The notes under the pieces are model-generated. The model worked only from the letters and a program-made list of their open reading frames with translations. It searched no databases and was not told where the DNA came from. The translations under genes and the position numbers were made by a program. Below, one piece after another: positions 61,074 through 64,000 of a stretch of DNA of 64,000 nucleotides (within the stretch, counting starts at the first letter, position 1; every line of letters begins with the position of its first letter). The stretch is from Dyadobacter sp. CY312 (GTDB lineage: Bacteria > Bacteroidota > Bacteroidia > Cytophagales > Spirosomataceae), in contig NZ_JAJUXG010000001.1 of assembly GCF_021390535.1 (NCBI RefSeq), forward strand, positions 372,001 to 436,000, read 5' to 3'.

Positions 61074-62573
61074 ATGAAGAAAAAGTCATTTCCACAGCCA
61101 CTTACGATTCTGATGGTTGCAATTATACTTGCCGCCGCAGCTACCTGGCTAATACCAGCAGGACAGTACGAAAAACTCAAGATGGTCGACAACAAAACAT
61201 TTTCCATCACCACTGTAAGCGGCGACTCCATTTTACCATTCACGCAGGAAACGCTTGACAGACTCGGCCTTGCAATTCCTTTGGAGAAATTCAAAAATGG
61301 AGAGGTACTCAAACCAATCTCCATTCCCCATACGTACAAAAAAGAAGATAGCAACCCGCAAGGATTTATCCGGATTGTGCAGGCTCCCATTAAAGGTATT
61401 TACGATAGCATCGATGTAATTGTCTTCATTCTCGTAATCGGCGGATTTATATTTATTTTTAATGAAACCAGGGCCATTGAGAAGGGAGTCGCTTCGCTTG
61501 CCTTCTCAATGAAAGGAAGGGAGCCTTACCTCATTGTGGTCCTTACGTTTATTTTCGCATTTTGCAGGGCAAGTTATGGGATGGAGGAGGAGGCATTGAT
61601 GTTTTACCCCATTCTGGTACCCGTTTTTTTAGCTGCCGGTTACGATTTACTGGTCCCACTGGCGATAATCTTCGGAGGGAATTCCGTAGGTGGAATTGCT
61701 GCCTTCTCTAATCCGTTTTCAACGATTATAGCTTCCAATGCTGCCGGCATCAACTGGAAAGACGGTATTTATGAACGTCTGATACTATTCGTTTTATTTA
61801 CTTCCATTTTTATCTGGTATATTTTACGTTATGCTGCCAGGGTGAAAAAAGATCCGACAGCCTCACTGGTATACAAAATTGATGGGGTGGTGGCACCTCC
61901 CTACGAGGCAAATCCCGGCGTTCAGGCTGCTCCTGAAAAGTTACAAATGAAAACCAGATTGCTCCTGTTGGTCTTTTTCGCTTCGTTTGTAGCCATGATC
62001 GGCGGAACGTTATTTCTTCAATGGTGGACGCTGGAAATGTCTTCTCTGCTTTTAGCTGCCTCCGTTCTCACGGCGCTGGTCGCCGGTATGGACGAACGCA
62101 CTTTTATCACTTCCTTTGTCAGAGGTGCCGAAAGTTTATTGTCCGTTGCATTTATCGTTGGGGTGGCTCGTGGCGTAACAATCATTCTCAACGATGGCCA
62201 TGTGAGCGATTCAATTCTATACTACACCGGCAATTTTGTTTCTCAGGTTCCGCCAGCGGTTTTTATTCTTCTGCTTTTTGCCTTCTTCATTTTCTTCTCA
62301 TTATTCATCACCTCCACTTCTGGTATGGCCGTGTTAACCATGCCGATACTTGGCACATTGGCTCTTTTGGTCAACGTACCTGGAAGTGAAATCGTCAACG
62401 CCTATCTGTACGGGATGAATCTCATGTTTTTTGTATCGCCAACTTCTTTGCTGCTACCATCGCTTGCTTTGGTAAATGTGAGCCTCAAAGTCTGGATACG
62501 GTTCATTATGCCTCTGCTTGCTATCCTGACTTTGCTTTGCGCTTTATTTTTAGTGACCAGTATTTATTTGTAA
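61074..62573 (+). CDS. YfcC family (DcuC-like) membrane carrier
   Basis: A 499-residue integral membrane protein with about 12 hydrophobic segments. Characteristic blocks are TILMVAIILAAAATWLIPAG with YEK, VIVFILVIGGFIFIFNETRA, SYGMEEEALMFYPILVPVFL, GGNSVGGIAAFSNPFSTIIA and SGMAVLTMPILGTLALLV. These match YfcC-type carriers (C4-dicarboxylate DcuC or basic amino acid antiporter annotation). The substrate is uncertain. It is 20 bp before the DUF418 gene and probably in the same operon. Confidence 0.9.
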   Translation: MKKKSFPQPLTILMVAIILAAAATWLIPAGQYEKLKMVDNKTFSITTVSGDSILPFTQETLDRLGLAIPLEKFKNGEVLKPISIPHTYKKEDSNPQGFIRIVQAPIKGIYDSIDVIVFILVIGGFIFIFNETRAIEKGVASLAFSMKGREPYLIVVLTFIFAFCRASYGMEEEALMFYPILVPVFLAAGYDLLVPLAIIFGGNSVGGIAAFSNPFSTIIASNAAGINWKDGIYERLILFVLFTSIFIWYILRYAARVKKDPTASLVYKIDGVVAPPYEANPGVQAAPEKLQMKTRLLLLVFFASFVAMIGGTLFLQWWTLEMSSLLLAASVLTALVAGMDERTFITSFVRGAESLLSVAFIVGVARGVTIILNDGHVSDSILYYTGNFVSQVPPAVFILLLFAFFIFFSLFITSTSGMAVLTMPILGTLALLVNVPGSEIVNAYLYGMNLMFFVSPTSLLLPSLALVNVSLKVWIRFIMPLLAILTLLCALFLVTSIYL

Positions 62574-62593
62574 CAAGGAAATATGATCTCAAC

Positions 62594-63811
62594 ATGGAAA
62601 AATCTTTACATCCCACTTCCGTAAGCGAACGCCAAAGTTTGCTTGATATTCTCCGGGGGTTTGCTTTACTGGGCGTTTTGCTCGCCAACATGGTTTCTCA
62701 TTCAGGGTACTTCTTCATATCTAAGTCGGGCCAGGAAGCGTTGGGTACCTTGGAAGTAGATCACTACGTTGAATGGGTGGAGCATTTTCTAATTGATGGA
62801 AAATTCTATTCCCTGTTTTCACTTCTTTTCGGAATCGGTTTCGCTTTGCAAATGAAACGGGCATCGGCATCCGATGTTCATTTTACATCTCGTTTCCGCC
62901 GTCGCCTTTTTATTATGTTTGTGATCGGTTTGCTTCACGCGGTATTGCTGTTTGTCGGAGATATCCTAACTGTGTATGCTTTAACCGGATTTGTGCTCAT
63001 CCTCTTTCGCAACGCACCGGACAAGATCCTCCTGCGATCTGCAATAATCCTATTTCTGCTGCCCGTACTGCAGTATGCTGTTTTCTGGGGCATCAATCTT
63101 ATAAATCCTTCGCCACCAGTAGTAGAGGAGGGACCACGTTTTCTGGACGAAGTCATCCGGGTATTTCAAACGGGAAGTTACCTCGAAATCATCCAGATGA
63201 ACACCGGCGGCCTCATTATGGGACGTTACCCTGATCTTTTCTTTACGGGCAGGTTTTTTAAAGTTTTAGCCATGTTCCTGATTGGCTTTTACGTTGCTAA
63301 AAACATGATTCATTCAAACCTTGGTGAAAATCGCCGACTTTTTCGCAGGGTGATGATTTGGGGAGCAGTCATTGGTATACCCTGCAACCTTGTGCTTGCC
63401 ATGATGATGACCACGGAAGCGTACTACAATCTGGAACCTACGGGAATTATTCAGTCGTTGGTATATGCTTTTGGTGTGCCGGCTCTTGCACTTTGTTATG
63501 CTTCCATTTTTGCGTTATTGTACCAAAATCCGGAGTGGAAAACGAAGCTGATGATTTTCGCTCCGGTTGGCCAGCTTGCGCTTACAAACTATCTCATGCA
63601 GTCGCTGCTTTGTGCCATCATTTTTATGAGTTATGGATTTGGTATGGAAGCAAAAATAGGTCCGGCCAGGCTTTCGCTAATAGCACTGGGAATCTACGTT
63701 TTTCAGATCGTTTACAGTCATTTATGGATCAAAGCGTTCCATTTTGGCCCAATGGAATGGCTTTGGCGTTCACTAACTTACAAGAAACGACAGCCATTCA
63801 GGAAGCAGTAA
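62594..63811 (+). CDS. DUF418 family membrane protein
   Basis: A 405-residue membrane protein starting at MEKSLHPTSVSERQS (ATG 62594). The N-terminal SLLDILRGFALLGVLLANM and FYSLFSLLFGIGFALQM blocks and the C-terminal DUF418 region (PVGQLALTNYLMQSLLCAII, GPMEWLWRSLTYKKRQPF) are typical. About ten membrane segments are seen. The family is related to acyltransferase-3-like proteins, and its function is unknown. Confidence 0.93.
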   Translation: MEKSLHPTSVSERQSLLDILRGFALLGVLLANMVSHSGYFFISKSGQEALGTLEVDHYVEWVEHFLIDGKFYSLFSLLFGIGFALQMKRASASDVHFTSRFRRRLFIMFVIGLLHAVLLFVGDILTVYALTGFVLILFRNAPDKILLRSAIILFLLPVLQYAVFWGINLINPSPPVVEEGPRFLDEVIRVFQTGSYLEIIQMNTGGLIMGRYPDLFFTGRFFKVLAMFLIGFYVAKNMIHSNLGENRRLFRRVMIWGAVIGIPCNLVLAMMMTTEAYYNLEPTGIIQSLVYAFGVPALALCYASIFALLYQNPEWKTKLMIFAPVGQLALTNYLMQSLLCAIIFMSYGFGMEAKIGPARLSLIALGIYVFQIVYSHLWIKAFHFGPMEWLWRSLTYKKRQPFRKQ

Positions 63812-63836
63812 GGTCGTGATTTTACCGTTTTAATTA

Positions 63837-64000
63837 TCAGGCATGCTCATTCCAATAAAAACTGTCGGGATAAGTTCTCTGTCCGAATATTGCCGTTCCA
63901 ACCCGTACCATTGTAGCTCCCTCTTCAATGGCAGTTTCCAGATCTCCACTCATTCCCATAGACAGCTCATCAACCGACACGTTTGGAATATTTTCGGACA
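63837..64000 (-). CDS. yggS: YggS family PLP homeostasis protein (3' end)
   Basis: The minus strand carries the last 54 codons of a YggS/PROSC-type pyridoxal-phosphate-binding protein: [20 protein letters not shown] and [11 protein letters not shown], ending YWNEHA. The N-terminal part lies beyond the right edge. These proteins bind PLP in the cytosol and keep its level balanced; they lack proven racemase activity. It is convergent with the DUF418 gene. Confidence 0.92.
   Translation of the reverse strand, partial: SENIPNVSVDELSMGMSGDLETAIEEGATMVRVGTAIFGQRTYPDSFYWNEHA

Overview
The window looks like chromosomal DNA of a Bacteroidota bacterium, most likely Cytophagales and probably Dyadobacter or a close relative. 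The grounds are the protein families present (DUF2147, DUF2271, Atu4866-type, GHL6, DUF418, PadR plus FtsX permease with prefix domain, many AraC regulators), the scarcity of strong Shine-Dalgarno sites, and promoters of the Bacteroidota type (TAnnTTTG at -7). The genus is an inference. There is one RNA gene (tRNA-Lys) and no transposase, prophage, CRISPR array or rRNA.

Layout. 1-3.7 kb: an AraC regulator beside a GlcG-like protein and a glutathione-independent formaldehyde dehydrogenase. 3.7-8 kb: an operon for an ankyrin-repeat exported protein, a DUF2271 protein and a membrane PepSY-flavodoxin-reductase fusion. 8.3-11.8 kb: AraC, a quinone-reductase-like MDR protein and an Old Yellow Enzyme. 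11.9-19.2 kb: acetyltransferase, cupin and SDR, then a second AraC gene and a five-gene operon with exported cupin, Tat-type exported alcohol dehydrogenase, lipoprotein, acetyltransferase and cytosolic alcohol dehydrogenase. 19.2-28.4 kb: four SDR-AraC modules in tandem on the minus strand. 28.6-37.6 kb: PadR/ABC permease, membrane AraC, sugar-dehydrogenase-like fusion, small proteins and a hydrolase. 37.9-43.2 kb: an NAD(P)-binding protein, AraC and two aldo-keto reductases, then a PRISE-type reductase divergent from a Crp/Fnr regulator. 43.3-49 kb: glycoside-hydrolase-like protein, a malQ remnant, DUF892 protein, response regulator, CinA-type amidohydrolase, MBL hydrolase. 49.4-58.5 kb: SDR and AraC, then TetR with a complete RND efflux operon and another SDR. 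58.8-64 kb: NTF2-like and RDD proteins, tRNA-Lys, a YfcC-type carrier, a DUF418 protein and the 3' end of a YggS-type PLP protein.

Theme. About sixteen NAD(P)(H) oxidoreductases for aldehydes, ketones, quinones and enones (MDR, SDR, extended SDR, AKR, OYE) sit among ten AraC-family genes. The most notable result is in the promoters. Four promoters near the two paralogous AraC genes at 14.3 and 38.5 kb carry a GTTTG direct repeat with exact 21-bp phasing, 40-41 bp before the -7 TTTG. Three promoters in the 24-28 kb modules carry a GCTACA-like direct repeat with 21-bp phasing, exactly 30 bp before the -7 TTTG. Each AraC subfamily thus appears to have its own operator code, which suggests a set of parallel sensor-reductase cassettes for electrophiles. 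The inducers cannot be read from the sequence.

Several decayed genes were found: a GxxExxY gene split by a 13-nt insertion, a malQ C-terminal remnant, an NTF2-like remnant, a broken lipoprotein gene at 58.6 kb, and a frameshifted remnant at 21.1 kb.
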